From positions 1 through 64,000 of the forward strand of contig JAKFXY010000004.1 in NCBI GenBank assembly GCA_021731165.1: a stretch of DNA of 64,000 nt, written 5' to 3'. Shown piece by piece: positions 26,001-35,293 of this stretch. Every line of letters starts with the position of its first letter. Position 1 is the stretch's first letter. Origin of the DNA: Acidobacteriota bacterium. Its GTDB lineage: Bacteria > Acidobacteriota > Vicinamibacteria > Vicinamibacterales > UBA2999. The position numbers and the translations under genes are program-made. A model generated the notes under the pieces. The model was not told where the DNA came from and ran no database searches. It was given only the letters and a program-made list of their open reading frames with translations.

Positions 26001-28301
26001 GTGACGCTGCGTCAGGCTTCATCGCCCCCGCCGCCGGCGCCCACGCGGAATGCCGCGCCTCAAAGCCGCACACCATTCCGCGACAACACAGCGCTTCTCG
26101 TGGGCGGAATTATCGTACTGCTCGGGCTGCTCGCCGGTCTCCTGGTGCTGGCCAGCCGCTCTTCCACCCTGGCCCCGGCATTTCTCACCGAGTTCGTCCT
26201 CTACGCGCTGTCGGCGACGAATCTCACGTTTCTCGTGGCGCTTGTCTTCGTTCTGGCGCGCAATATCGTCAAGTTGGTCGTGGAGCGGCGGCGGGCACTG
26301 CCATTTTCGCGGTTTCGCGGGAAACTGGTCGCCCTCCTGATCGGGATGACGCTTATCCCGGCCATGCTGGTGCTGATCGTTGGAGGCCAGCTCATCAGAA
26401 ATAGCGTCGATCGGTGGTTCAACGCACCGATGGACGAGGTGCTCTCATCCGCCAGCGCAATAGCGGGGGACTACTACCAGGAGCGCCAGCGGCTGGTCAC
26501 TGCCGAGGCGCAGAAATTGGCGCGGTCTCTCGCGGCCTACGAACTCTCGGACGGCTCCATGGCGATCCGTAATGTGATCGAGTCGGACGTCGCGCAGCAA
26601 CGCGCGACGCTTGTCGAGGTCTTCCGAGTGGAGAGTGCTCGAGCGACCATCTCGGACTCGGCTTCAGGGGTCGCGCGGCCCGTGCTGCCCGTGGCGAGCG
26701 CGTCGGCTCCCACCCTTCCGGCCGGTTACCAGCCGCAGTCCGGACAGCAACTCGCGGCGCGAGCCGCGGCGGCCGCGGTTGAGACACGGACGGTGGAGCA
26801 GATTCCGGGTGGCGGCGAAATCGTGCGCAGCGCGGTACCCATCCGCGCCGGGTCGAACGGGCCCATTCGTGGGGTCGTGATCGCGAGTGAGTATTTGACC
26901 GGCCAGTTCGCCACCCGTTCGCGCCGCATCACGCAGGCATACGAGGACTACCAGCAACTACGCGTGCTGAAGCAGCCGCTGACCGGTGTCTATCTCTCGT
27001 TCTTCCTGATGCTGACGCTGATGATTCTGGTTGGCTCGACCTGGATGGGACTCTATCTGGCGAAGCGCATCACGCGCCCCGTGCAGATGCTCGCCGTGGC
27101 GGCCAAGGAGATCGGCGCCGGCCACCTGGAACACCGCGTCGTCCCAGAGACGACCGACGAGTTCGGCTCGCTCATTGAAGCGTTCAACAGCATGGCCGGC
27201 GAGCTCGCCGCCAGCCGACGCCGTCTCGAGCGCTCGGCCGTCGATCTCGAGCGGAAACACCGGGACGTGGAAGGTCGTCGACAGTATGTTGAAACCATCC
27301 TCGACCGTATCGCGACCGGCGTCGTCTCCATTGACGGCGCGGGGCGCATTCGGACGGCGAACTCGGCCGCGGTGCGACTCCTCGGGATCGATCCGGGAGT
27401 TTCCGGGCTCCCGGCGGCAATCGTATTCGGCGGTCCTGATCTGAAGCCGCTTGGGGCGCTGGTGGACGAGGCGTCGAGAACCCGTGAAAACTCGCGCCCG
27501 CAGGACGTGACGATTTCGCGAGAGGGCCGTGACTGGCACCTAGCCGTCGTGGCCACCCCGCTCGAACGGGATGATGGCGGCGCCGAGGGGCTTGTGATTG
27601 TCTTCGATGACGTGACGCCGTTGATCCGCGCGCAGAGAGTGGCCGCGTGGCGCGAGGTCGCGCGGCGGCTCGCCCACGAGATCAAGAACCCCTTGACCCC
27701 GATTCAGCTTTCCGCCGAGCGCATGCGCCGCCACTTTTCCTCGGCGCCAGAGCCGACGCGCGTATTGGTGGACGAGTGTACGACCACCATCGTGGGCGAA
27801 GTTGAGTCGCTCAAGGAGTTGGTGGACGAGTTTTCGCAGTATGCCCGCATGCCAGCGCCGAAGTCGGCGCCTACGGATTTGCATGCGCTCCTCGGGGACG
27901 CCCTCGGTCTGTACAAGGGGATCTTCACGGATGTGGAGATCATCACCCGGTTCGCCGCGTCTGTGCCCGGGGTATCCGTCGATCCCGAGCAGATTCGCCG
28001 GGTCATCATCAACCTCGTGGACAATGCGATCGAGGCGATGGATCAGCGCGGGACGATCGAAATCGAGACGCAATTCGACGCGGCCAAGGATGTCGTACGG
28101 ATTGTTGTCGCCGATAATGGTCCGGGCATCCCCGCTGCCGAACGCGACAAGCTGTATCTCCCGTATTACTCGACGAAGCGGCGCGGCAGCGGCCTCGGCC
28201 TGGCCATCGTCCGCCGCATCGTCGTGGAACACGGCGGGCGGATCACCGTCACGGACAACACACCGCACGGCACGAGGTTCGCCATTGAACTGCCCGCATA
28301 G
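26001..28301 (+). CDS. NtrY-type sensor histidine kinase
   Basis: 766 aa. Two or three helices near residues 30-130, a periplasmic/extracytoplasmic region to about 325, a further helix (VYLSFFLMLTLMILVGSTWMG), HAMP (KRITRPVQMLAVAAKEIGAG), a PAS domain (about 425-530), the phosphoacceptor helix REVARRLAHEIKNPLTPIQLSAERM and an HATPase (INLVDNAIEAM, VADNGPGIP, GSGLGLAIVRRIV). The HEIKNPLTPIQ box is the NtrY signature. It pairs with the NtrX-type regulator downstream. Start GTG at 26001, six bases after nrdR. Signal unknown; NtrYX systems often sense nitrogen or redox state. Confidence 0.93.
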   Translation: MTLRQASSPPPPAPTRNAAPQSRTPFRDNTALLVGGIIVLLGLLAGLLVLASRSSTLAPAFLTEFVLYALSATNLTFLVALVFVLARNIVKLVVERRRALPFSRFRGKLVALLIGMTLIPAMLVLIVGGQLIRNSVDRWFNAPMDEVLSSASAIAGDYYQERQRLVTAEAQKLARSLAAYELSDGSMAIRNVIESDVAQQRATLVEVFRVESARATISDSASGVARPVLPVASASAPTLPAGYQPQSGQQLAARAAAAAVETRTVEQIPGGGEIVRSAVPIRAGSNGPIRGVVIASEYLTGQFATRSRRITQAYEDYQQLRVLKQPLTGVYLSFFLMLTLMILVGSTWMGLYLAKRITRPVQMLAVAAKEIGAGHLEHRVVPETTDEFGSLIEAFNSMAGELAASRRRLERSAVDLERKHRDVEGRRQYVETILDRIATGVVSIDGAGRIRTANSAAVRLLGIDPGVSGLPAAIVFGGPDLKPLGALVDEASRTRENSRPQDVTISREGRDWHLAVVATPLERDDGGAEGLVIVFDDVTPLIRAQRVAAWREVARRLAHEIKNPLTPIQLSAERMRRHFSSAPEPTRVLVDECTTTIVGEVESLKELVDEFSQYARMPAPKSAPTDLHALLGDALGLYKGIFTDVEIITRFAASVPGVSVDPEQIRRVIINLVDNAIEAMDQRGTIEIETQFDAAKDVVRIVVADNGPGIPAAERDKLYLPYYSTKRRGSGLGLAIVRRIVVEHGGRITVTDNTPHGTRFAIELPA

Positions 28302-28315
28302 CCGGCTGAGACCAG

Positions 28316-28390
28316 CCACGGAGGGACGGAGGCACGGAGATCCGTCCTTCGGCGTCAATGCCCGGACTCCGTGTCTCCGTGTCTCCGTGG
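28316..28390. repeat. Large imperfect inverted repeat of eight-base units
   Basis: Left arm 28316-28339 is CCACGGAG, GGACGGAG, GCACGGAG; right arm 28367-28390 is CTCCGTGT, CTCCGTGT, CTCCGTGG. The arms are reverse complements at 21 of 24 positions around a 27-base loop, enough for a strong RNA hairpin between the kinase and regulator genes. Confidence 0.85.
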
Positions 28391-28403
28391 CCCGTAAGAG
28401 CAC

Positions 28404-29795
28404 ATGCCATCCCTTCTGATCGTAGACGACGAACCTGGCGTTCGGAGCGCACTCGGCGGCGTGTTTCGCGACGAGGGCTACGACGTGGACGCCGTGGAGA
28501 GCGGTGAGGCGTGCCTCGAGCGGCTGACACGGCAGGTGTACGACGTGATCGTGCTGGATATCTGGCTGCCTGGGATGGACGGGCTCGCAACGCTGGCTCG
28601 GATGCGCGAGCGGCAGGTCGATGCGCAGGTCGTGATGATCTCGGGACACGGCAACATCGAGTCGGCCGTACGGGCCATCAAGATGGGGGCGTTCGATTTC
28701 GTGGAGAAGCCGCTGTCCCTCGAAAAGACCGTGCTCGTGGTGCGCAACGCGATGCGGCAGAGGCGGCTCGAAGCGGAGAACCAGGCTCTTCGCGCGCGCG
28801 TGGACGCCCAGTACACGATGGTGGGCGAGAGCTACCTGATGGCTCAGCTCCGCGAGCAGGTCGCGATGGCGGCGCCCACAAACGGGCGCGTGCTCATCTT
28901 CGGAGAGAACGGAACCGGCAAGGAGCTCGTGGCGCGGAACATTCATCTGCTGAGCCGTCGCCGCGCCGGGCCGTTCGTCGAAGTGAACTGTGCCGCCATT
29001 CCAGAGGAGCTGATCGAGAGCGAGTTGTTCGGTCATGTCCGTGGGGCATTCACCGGCGCGGTGTCGGACAGGCGCGGGAAGTTCGAGGCCGCGCATGGCG
29101 GTACGATCTTCCTGGATGAGATCGGCGACATGAGCCTCAAGACGCAGGCCAAGGTGCTGCGCGTCCTGCAGGAGCAGGTCATGGACGCCGTCGGGGGATC
29201 GGCGCGTATCAAGGTGGACGCGCGAGTGTTGGCGGCGACGAACAAGGACCTGCCCGTGGAGATCCGTGCGGGGCGGTTCCGCGAGGATCTCTACTTCCGG
29301 CTGAACGTGGTGCCGATCTTCGTGCCCCCGCTCCGGGATCGCCAGGAGGACATCCTTGTGCTGGCCGATCACTTCATGGCGATGCTCGCGCGCGAGTACG
29401 GCCGGCGTCCGAAATCCTTCGACCCGGATGCGGTGTCGGCGCTGCGGCGATACCCGTGGCCGGGCAACGTCCGCGAACTGAGGAATCTGGTCGAGCGGTT
29501 GATGATCATGGTGCCTGGCGATCGGATCGCCGGACGCGATCTGACGTTCCTCGATCAGGGGATGGTGGGAGGAATGGACACCGCCGCGCGGCCCATGCCC
29601 GCGAGCTCGACGTCGCTGCATGATGCGCGCGACCAGTTCGAGCGCGACTACATCCTGCGCGCGCTGGCGGTCCAGCAGGGAAACATCTCGCGTACGGCGG
29701 ACATGCTTGGCATCGAGCGCAGCAACCTCTACCGAAAGATGCGCGGCTTTGGCATTGCGCCGCCACGCCGGATCGACGACGACGAGAACGCGTGA
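28404..29795 (+). CDS. Sigma-54-dependent response regulator (NtrX/NtrC type)
   Basis: 463 aa. Receiver domain (LLIVDDEPGVRSAL, phospho-Asp in VIVLDIWLPGMDG, Lys in VEKPLSLE), a AAA+ ATPase with Walker A GENGTGKE, the sigma-54 contact loop GAFTGA, Walker B IFLDEIGDM and the R-finger region, and a Fis-type HTH (NISRTADMLGIERSNLYRKM). It activates sigma-54 promoters after phosphorylation by the kinase encoded upstream. The ATG lies 13 bases after the inverted repeat. No -24/-12 promoter was found nearby. Confidence 0.95.
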   Translation: MPSLLIVDDEPGVRSALGGVFRDEGYDVDAVESGEACLERLTRQVYDVIVLDIWLPGMDGLATLARMRERQVDAQVVMISGHGNIESAVRAIKMGAFDFVEKPLSLEKTVLVVRNAMRQRRLEAENQALRARVDAQYTMVGESYLMAQLREQVAMAAPTNGRVLIFGENGTGKELVARNIHLLSRRRAGPFVEVNCAAIPEELIESELFGHVRGAFTGAVSDRRGKFEAAHGGTIFLDEIGDMSLKTQAKVLRVLQEQVMDAVGGSARIKVDARVLAATNKDLPVEIRAGRFREDLYFRLNVVPIFVPPLRDRQEDILVLADHFMAMLAREYGRRPKSFDPDAVSALRRYPWPGNVRELRNLVERLMIMVPGDRIAGRDLTFLDQGMVGGMDTAARPMPASSTSLHDARDQFERDYILRALAVQQGNISRTADMLGIERSNLYRKMRGFGIAPPRRIDDDENA

Positions 29796-30033
29796 GCCGC
29801 GCCGTCAATTCACGACACAGGCCGCACCTGGTGCTGTACTATGAGCACGCGTCGGGCCATAGGCACCGCGTCCGTCGTCCAGCATGGCCGCCAACCTCCA
29901 TCAAGCAGACATGACAACCTGTTGCGAGCCCTTCGTCCGCGAGGCGCCCGCGAGGCCTACGATTCCTCATGATCGCTCAGGGTCCGAGGTCGGGGTCTCA
30001 GCGAGCGTCGTCGGCGGCGGGTCCGCCTGAGTC

Positions 30034-30750
30034 ATGGCGGTTCTCGCGAATGGCCCTTCCGCCGACACGTTTGAATTTGAAGCCCTGCGGTACGCGCGGA
30101 ACTATCGGCACGCGCTGCGCGCGGAGTTCGCTTCCTCCTTGCGGGGCCGGATAGTAGAGGTTGGTGCCGGTATCGGCCAGATGACCGAACTGCTGGTCCA
30201 AGCGCCAGGCACAGGCGGAGTGCTGGCCGTTGAGCCGGACCCTGGATACTGCGAACAGTTCCGTCGGCGTCTGCCGGACCAGCCGCTGATACAGGGGACC
30301 GTGGCCGATCTCCCGCGGGATTCGCGCGGAGACTGCGTGGTCAGCATCAACGTGCTCGAACATATTGCCGACGACGAGCGCGAGCTGAGCGAGTACGCGC
30401 GTCTGCTGCGCCACGACTCCGGGGTGTTGTGTCTTTTTGTGCCGGCACGCCCGGAGATCTACGCGCCCATTGAAGAGGGCTTTGGACACTTTCGCCGCTA
30501 CCGCCGACATGAACTGCGCGAAAAGCTCGAGCGCGCGGGTTTCGAGGTCGTCCGCCTTCACTACTTCAACGTGTTCGGGTATTTTGCCTGGTGGTTCAAC
30601 TTCTGCTTCTTGCGCAGGCGTCACTTCGATGTCGCCGCGGTTCGGTTCTTCGACTCGGCTATTTTTCCCACCGTACACGCGTTGGAATCGAGAGTCGTTC
30701 GTCCGCCGTTCGGCCAAAGCCTGCTGGCCATCGCGAGGAGCGTCCGGTAA
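30034..30750 (+). CDS. Class I SAM-dependent methyltransferase
   Basis: 238 aa. Motif I IVEVGAGIGQMTELL binds SAM; acidic VEPDPGYCEQF and VVSINVLEHIADDERELSEYARLLR (post I / II region) follow. The C-terminal FNVFGYFAWWFNF is hydrophobic, suggesting a membrane-associated or lipid/glycan substrate. The 238-base gap upstream shows no promoter worth calling. A large membrane protein follows 122 bases later on the same strand. Substrate unknown. Confidence 0.88.
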   Translation: MAVLANGPSADTFEFEALRYARNYRHALRAEFASSLRGRIVEVGAGIGQMTELLVQAPGTGGVLAVEPDPGYCEQFRRRLPDQPLIQGTVADLPRDSRGDCVVSINVLEHIADDERELSEYARLLRHDSGVLCLFVPARPEIYAPIEEGFGHFRRYRRHELREKLERAGFEVVRLHYFNVFGYFAWWFNFCFLRRRHFDVAAVRFFDSAIFPTVHALESRVVRPPFGQSLLAIARSVR

Positions 30751-30872
30751 GGCCGGTGCGCTCGGCGGACTGCTCCCTGCCGATGTGCTGCGTCGTCTCT
30801 GCAGCCGCGCTCGAGAAGCGCGGCGAAGCAAGAGGCCCTTCGAGGCGTTCGCCGCGCCCGGCCGTGTAGCCG

Positions 30873-33197
30873 ATGGACAGAGGCGTCGACTATGATTGGG
30901 CCACGCGTTACAGGCTCCTATCGACGCCCCGCTCGCAGTGTCTGGCGAGTTTCCTCCTTTACGCGGTGCTCACCGCACTCATGGGCCGCGAGGTGCTGGC
31001 GAATCTGTCTACAGCGGTGGCCAATGATGCGGGCGACCCGTTGCTGACCGCGGCGATTCTCCACTGGAACGCCCACCATATTCCATGGACGGAGGCATGG
31101 TGGCAGCTTCCGATTTTCTACCCGACGCGCGACACGCTGGCGTTTTCCGAGCATCTGCTCGGCCTGAGTGCAATGGCGGCGCCGATCGACTGGGTGACCG
31201 GCAATGCGCTGGTCACCTATAACCTGATTACGCTGCTCACGTTTCCGCTCAGCGGCGCGGCGATGTACCTTCTCGTCTACAGGCTGACCCGCAGTGCGCC
31301 GGGTGCGCTCATCGCCGGTTTGGCGTTCGGCTTCGCGCCGTTCCGAATCTCGCAGCTTCCACACATCCAGATGCTCGCGGCGTTCTGGGCTCCTCTGGCG
31401 CTGCTTGGCCTGCACGCGTTCCTCGAGTCGCGAAAGGCTCGTTGGCTCGTGTTGTACGGCGCGGCGTGGACGCTGCAATCGATGGCCAACGGTTATGCGC
31501 TCGTATTCTTTTCCGTCCTCATTGGTTTCTGGGTGCTCTGGTTTGCTGTCGCACAGCGGCGGTGGCGCGATCTCGGACTGATCGCCGTCGCCACTCTCGT
31601 GGCCGCTATCCCGCTTGTGCCGATCCTGTACACCTACGTCGCAGTTCACGATCGCCACGGTTTCGTGCGGGGCCTCGACGAGATCCGGACGTTCAGCGCG
31701 GATGTCGCGGCTGTCCTCTGCGCGCCGCCGGCGCTGACGTTCTGGGGCTGGATTCGTGTGGCGTGCCGGGCGGAAGGAGAGCTGTTTCCTGGAGTCGGGC
31801 TGTTTGCGTTGAGCGCCGCGGCGCTGATTGGTGTTCTCGGCTTCCGGCAGGCGATGGCGGTGCCACGTTCGCCGAGGGCTGTCACATTCATTCGCCGGCT
31901 GCTGCTGGTTGGCGCCGGGGTGAATGCGGCGGTGATTCTGTCGGTCGTCGTCGGCGGGCCGTGGAGCATGGACTGGGGATGGTTCCACGCGTCGGCAGCC
32001 TCGATTCGCAAGCCGACGCTGTCAACCCTCGCAGGCCTCTTCGGCGCCCTGATCCTGGCGCCCGGAGCGTGGGCCGCGGTGAAGCGCGCATCGCCAAACG
32101 GCTTCTACTTGTTTGCGGCACTCGTAGCGTGGCTGCTGGCGCTCGGTCCAACCATCACGCTGATGGGAGAGCCGACGGGCTTCACAGGTCCCTTTGCCTG
32201 GCTCCTGGCGCTCCCAGGGGCTGAGGGACTGCGCGTGCCGGCACGCTTCTGGCTCGTGAGCGCTATCTCACTCTCGGTTGCCGCCGGGCTGTTCGTCGCA
32301 GATGCGCTGGCCCGACGCTCGCGTGCCGTCATGGCGACGGCGCTGATCCTGATCGGCAGTGTCGTGGCAGCCGATGGCTGGGCGACGATCGGCGTACAGC
32401 CTGTGCCGCCTTCGGCGCCTGATCCCACGGTGCTCGAGGGCCAGGTCGTGATGGAGCTTCCTGTCGCCACCTATCGCGACATCGCCGCGCAATGGCGGGC
32501 CATTACTGGAGGGTGGACGGCGGTCAACGGGTACAGTGGATTCGGGCCGAGTTACTACCTCGCGCTGGTCAATGCGGGACGCTTCGAGGAAGACACCTCG
32601 TTCATCCCCTTCCAGCGCGACCACGAGCTGCACGTCATTGTGCCGAGGGACGAGCTGCGTATGATTGCCCTGGTGGAGCGTCAGCCTGGCGTCGTCAAGA
32701 CGGCTGAAAATACCTGGGCCCTGCAGTACCGTCTGCCGAAGCGGTCATCCGCGGCGTTTGTGGAGCCTGGACCGGCGGTGCCGATTGCCGGGACGGAATC
32801 CGGCTGCAACGCGGGGGCGATAGGGCTGGCGTTCGACCGTGACGAGACAACGCGTTGGGTGTGCCCTCCGATTGGCGTCAGCCAGGAGCTCACGATCGAT
32901 CTCGGCGAGGCGACGACCATCGGCGCCTTCGTCCAGGGAATGGGGAACTTTTGGTGGGAGGCCCCACGGGCTTTGACGATCGACACGTCACTCGACACGC
33001 AGACATGGCAGGAAGCCTGGAAGGGCAGTGTACTCGCGCAGGTGATTGAAGGTGGGATGCGTGACCCGAGGTCGCTTCGTATCATCGTGCCGTTCCAATC
33101 CCGTGAAGCGCGATACCTGAGGGTTCGGATTCAGGAAGCGGACCCGGGATTCTATTGGACGATCGCCGAAGCCGAAGTGCGGCGGCCGGCGCCCTGA
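30873..33197 (+). CDS. Large polytopic membrane protein with C-terminal discoidin-like domain
   Basis: 774 aa. Roughly 11 helices over residues 25 to 500; the first loop NDAGDPLLTAAILHWN and IFYPTRDTLAFSEHLL match the same positions of the membrane protein at 11507-13888, so the two are paralogues, GT-C/YfhO-like in layout. The tail (about 640-770) reads ALAFDRDETTRW then LTIDLGEATTIGAFVQGMGN and ARYLRVRIQEAD, the pattern of an F5/8 type C (discoidin) carbohydrate-binding domain. So this paralogue has swapped DUF3108 for a sugar-binding fold. Convergent with the TRAP gene; role in surface glycan handling is inferred only. Confidence 0.82.
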   Translation: MDRGVDYDWATRYRLLSTPRSQCLASFLLYAVLTALMGREVLANLSTAVANDAGDPLLTAAILHWNAHHIPWTEAWWQLPIFYPTRDTLAFSEHLLGLSAMAAPIDWVTGNALVTYNLITLLTFPLSGAAMYLLVYRLTRSAPGALIAGLAFGFAPFRISQLPHIQMLAAFWAPLALLGLHAFLESRKARWLVLYGAAWTLQSMANGYALVFFSVLIGFWVLWFAVAQRRWRDLGLIAVATLVAAIPLVPILYTYVAVHDRHGFVRGLDEIRTFSADVAAVLCAPPALTFWGWIRVACRAEGELFPGVGLFALSAAALIGVLGFRQAMAVPRSPRAVTFIRRLLLVGAGVNAAVILSVVVGGPWSMDWGWFHASAASIRKPTLSTLAGLFGALILAPGAWAAVKRASPNGFYLFAALVAWLLALGPTITLMGEPTGFTGPFAWLLALPGAEGLRVPARFWLVSAISLSVAAGLFVADALARRSRAVMATALILIGSVVAADGWATIGVQPVPPSAPDPTVLEGQVVMELPVATYRDIAAQWRAITGGWTAVNGYSGFGPSYYLALVNAGRFEEDTSFIPFQRDHELHVIVPRDELRMIALVERQPGVVKTAENTWALQYRLPKRSSAAFVEPGPAVPIAGTESGCNAGAIGLAFDRDETTRWVCPPIGVSQELTIDLGEATTIGAFVQGMGNFWWEAPRALTIDTSLDTQTWQEAWKGSVLAQVIEGGMRDPRSLRIIVPFQSREARYLRVRIQEADPGFYWTIAEAEVRRPAP

Positions 33198-33224
33198 CCG
33201 CGCCCGCGGGGGGGTGAGGATGGG

Positions 33225-34244
33225 CTACGCGAGCCGGCCCGTCTCGGCCTCGAGTAACGACCAGCACCTCGCGCCGAGCGTGTTTTTCCATGCGGCGTAG
33301 ACGCCGGACAGTTGCGCGCGAAACGGCGCGGAGTCCACATCATTGAACGCCAGGCCATGGCCCGCCATGGTGCCCCGCGCGGCCGTATTGGCTTTTTCCT
33401 GGTCCAGGCGCTGAAGGCGGACTGCCTTGGTCGCCTGACGCTCGATGACCGCCCTGATATCGAGCGGAATACGATTCCACGCCGCCTGGTTCGCGAGCAG
33501 GTTGAACCCGGACCACATGTGGTTGGTCATGCTCACGTACTTCATGACTTCGTAGTGCCTGAAAAGGTCCATGTAGGCGAGGGGATTCTCCTGGGCATCG
33601 ACGGTGCCGGCTTTGAGCGCGGCGTAGATGCCACTGCTGTTGACGGTGACGGGTTCGGCTCCAAAGGCACGGATGATGTCGTCGAACATCTTGCCGTCGG
33701 GCACACGCACCTTGAGGCCAGCGAGATCAGCGGGAACCCGGATCGGCCGCGTCCGGCCGGCGATCTGCCGCATTCCGTTGTCGAATGTGCCAACCGCGAA
33801 GCCGACAATGCCCTTGGCCGCCATTTCCCCGCGAAGATACGTTCCGAGCGGGCCGTCGATTGCCGTGTGGGCGTGGGCCGCGGAACGGAACGCGAACGGG
33901 ACCTGCTGCACGTTTGCGGCCGGTACGACGTTGCCAAGGATGCCGCCCATCAGCGTGAAGAACTCAATCTCGCCTGAGACGAGCATCTGCAGCACGGCCG
34001 GGTCGCTGCCGGGGTTCTTGTTGTTCTCGGGGAAGACCTGTGTCTCGACGCGTCCTCCGGTCTCTTCGCGGATGGCCGCCCACATCTCTATCATCCGCTG
34101 GTGCAGCGGGCTCGCAGCGGTCTGGTTGTGGTACTGGGAGAACCGAAAATCGGGTGTGCGCTGACCGCGTGCGAGGATCGTCATCGATCCGATCGTGGCT
34201 GCGGTGAGAAACGACCGGCGACTCAACTCCCGTGCATGCGTCAT
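33225..34244 (-). CDS. TRAP transporter solute-binding protein (DctP family), Tat-exported
   Basis: 339 aa periplasmic binding protein. The N-terminus RELSRRSFLTAATIGSM carries a twin-arginine signal. The mature part has the DctP-like pattern: YHNQTAASPLHQRMIEMW, GRVETQVFPENNKN, DLAGLKVRVPDGKMF (with the conserved Arg for carboxylate binding) and TVDAQENPLAY. Such proteins bring organic acids to a DctQM permease. No dctQ or dctM gene is adjacent. ATG at 34244, with GAGGAGC ahead; longer in-frame starts lack a signal. ftcD lies 28 bases upstream on the same strand. Confidence 0.93.
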   Translation of the reverse strand: MTHARELSRRSFLTAATIGSMTILARGQRTPDFRFSQYHNQTAASPLHQRMIEMWAAIREETGGRVETQVFPENNKNPGSDPAVLQMLVSGEIEFFTLMGGILGNVVPAANVQQVPFAFRSAAHAHTAIDGPLGTYLRGEMAAKGIVGFAVGTFDNGMRQIAGRTRPIRVPADLAGLKVRVPDGKMFDDIIRAFGAEPVTVNSSGIYAALKAGTVDAQENPLAYMDLFRHYEVMKYVSMTNHMWSGFNLLANQAAWNRIPLDIRAVIERQATKAVRLQRLDQEKANTAARGTMAGHGLAFNDVDSAPFRAQLSGVYAAWKNTLGARCWSLLEAETGRLA

Positions 34245-34272
34245 GATGTGCTCCTCGCGGACTCGGGATACT

Positions 34273-35175
34273 TTACATCGGCCGCTGCCTGAGCCTCTCC
34301 TCGAGCAGCTGGGTGCTGTCAAAAGCCGCGAGCTGCAATGCCTGTACGGTGGTTCCCGCCAACGCGGCGGCGGGAACCAGTCCGACGACTTCACTCTCCA
34401 GTACGGCGACTCCACGCGTGGCTGCTTCCCGCGCGACCGCCTCGAACACCTGGCGCATGGACGTCTCCCTGTAATTGGTGAGGTTCATCGAGACCTGCAC
34501 GATGCCGCGGCTCTTGAGCGCAACGCCGATCGCTTTCACGAAGGGAAGGCCTCCGCCGCTGTGGCGCACGACGGCGGCGATTGCCTTGGCGATGTCGAGG
34601 CGATCGGTGGCCAGGTTGATGTTATAGGCGATGAGCAGCCCGCGGGCGCCGATTGCCACGGCGCCGGCGCTCGGGTGCGGAGACGGGGGACCGTAGTCGG
34701 GCTGCCAGTCGGGGGACGCCATCTTCGTGGCCAACCCTTCGAATTGGCCACGGCGGATGTCCTCGAGGCGGCGACGCGAAGATCCGGACGCGGCTTCTTC
34801 GTACAGGAATACCGGCAGCTGGAATCGGCGCGCCACTTCGGAGGCTGCTTCTTTGGCCAGCGCCACGCAGTCGGCCATCGTCGCACCCTCGAGGGGCACG
34901 AATGGAACCACGTCGACCGCGCCGATGCGAGGATGCTCCCCGGTGTGCGTTCGCAGGTCGATCGCCGCGATCGCCACCTCGAAGAGTGCAAGCACCGCCT
35001 CCTTCAGCGCGGCGGCTTCGCCCACCATGGTCAGCACCGAGCGGTTGTGCGACGGATCGGACGACACGTCGAGCAATCGAACCCCCACGACGCCTCGGAC
35101 CGCTAGCGCGATGCGTTCGACGACCTCGGGACGTCGTCCCTCGCTGACGTTAGGCACGGATTCAATTAGGGCCAT
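34273..35175 (-). CDS. ftcD: Glutamate formimidoyltransferase
   Basis: 300 aa, matching the stand-alone transferase half of vertebrate FTCD. Transfers the formimino group of formiminoglutamate to tetrahydrofolate in histidine breakdown. Seen: ESVPNVSEGR, DPSHNRSVLTMVG, HTGEHPRIGAVDVVPFVPL and NINLATDRLDIAKAIA. No cyclodeaminase domain and no other hut gene is near. ATG at 35175 chosen because SVPNVSEG is at the normal N-terminal position; a start at 35313 would add 46 unrelated residues. Divergent from the long operon starting at 35294. Confidence 0.94.
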   Translation of the reverse strand: MALIESVPNVSEGRRPEVVERIALAVRGVVGVRLLDVSSDPSHNRSVLTMVGEAAALKEAVLALFEVAIAAIDLRTHTGEHPRIGAVDVVPFVPLEGATMADCVALAKEAASEVARRFQLPVFLYEEAASGSSRRRLEDIRRGQFEGLATKMASPDWQPDYGPPSPHPSAGAVAIGARGLLIAYNINLATDRLDIAKAIAAVVRHSGGGLPFVKAIGVALKSRGIVQVSMNLTNYRETSMRQVFEAVAREAATRGVAVLESEVVGLVPAAALAGTTVQALQLAAFDSTQLLEERLRQRPM

Positions 35176-35233
35176 CGGCTGTTTGTACCACGACCACCCC
35201 TCCAGACCGGCGGGTGCCGCCGGGCGCAATTCG

Positions 35234-35262
35234 TTGACCCCAAGAGGAGGTTGCTCGATAAT
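35234..35262 (+). promoter_or_regulatory. Sigma-70 promoter of the TPR-RDD-pgpA-cinA-plsY-gpsA unit
   Basis: TTGACC (35234-35239), 17-base spacer, GATAAT (35257-35262). Transcription would start near 35269, 25 bases before the ATG. Strong match and ideal spacing. Confidence 0.85.
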
Positions 35263-35293
35263 CGCTGCACCGATACCGCCGACCAAGTCACCA

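Noticed and set aside
27540-29621. 693-codon minus-strand frame over the kinase and regulator
   Set aside because: It covers the antisense of a well-defined two-component pair; Arg/His-rich composition and no motif.
30751-30872. Short coding remnant between methyltransferase and membrane protein
   Set aside because: No motif or start context in any frame; it is left as a non-coding gap.
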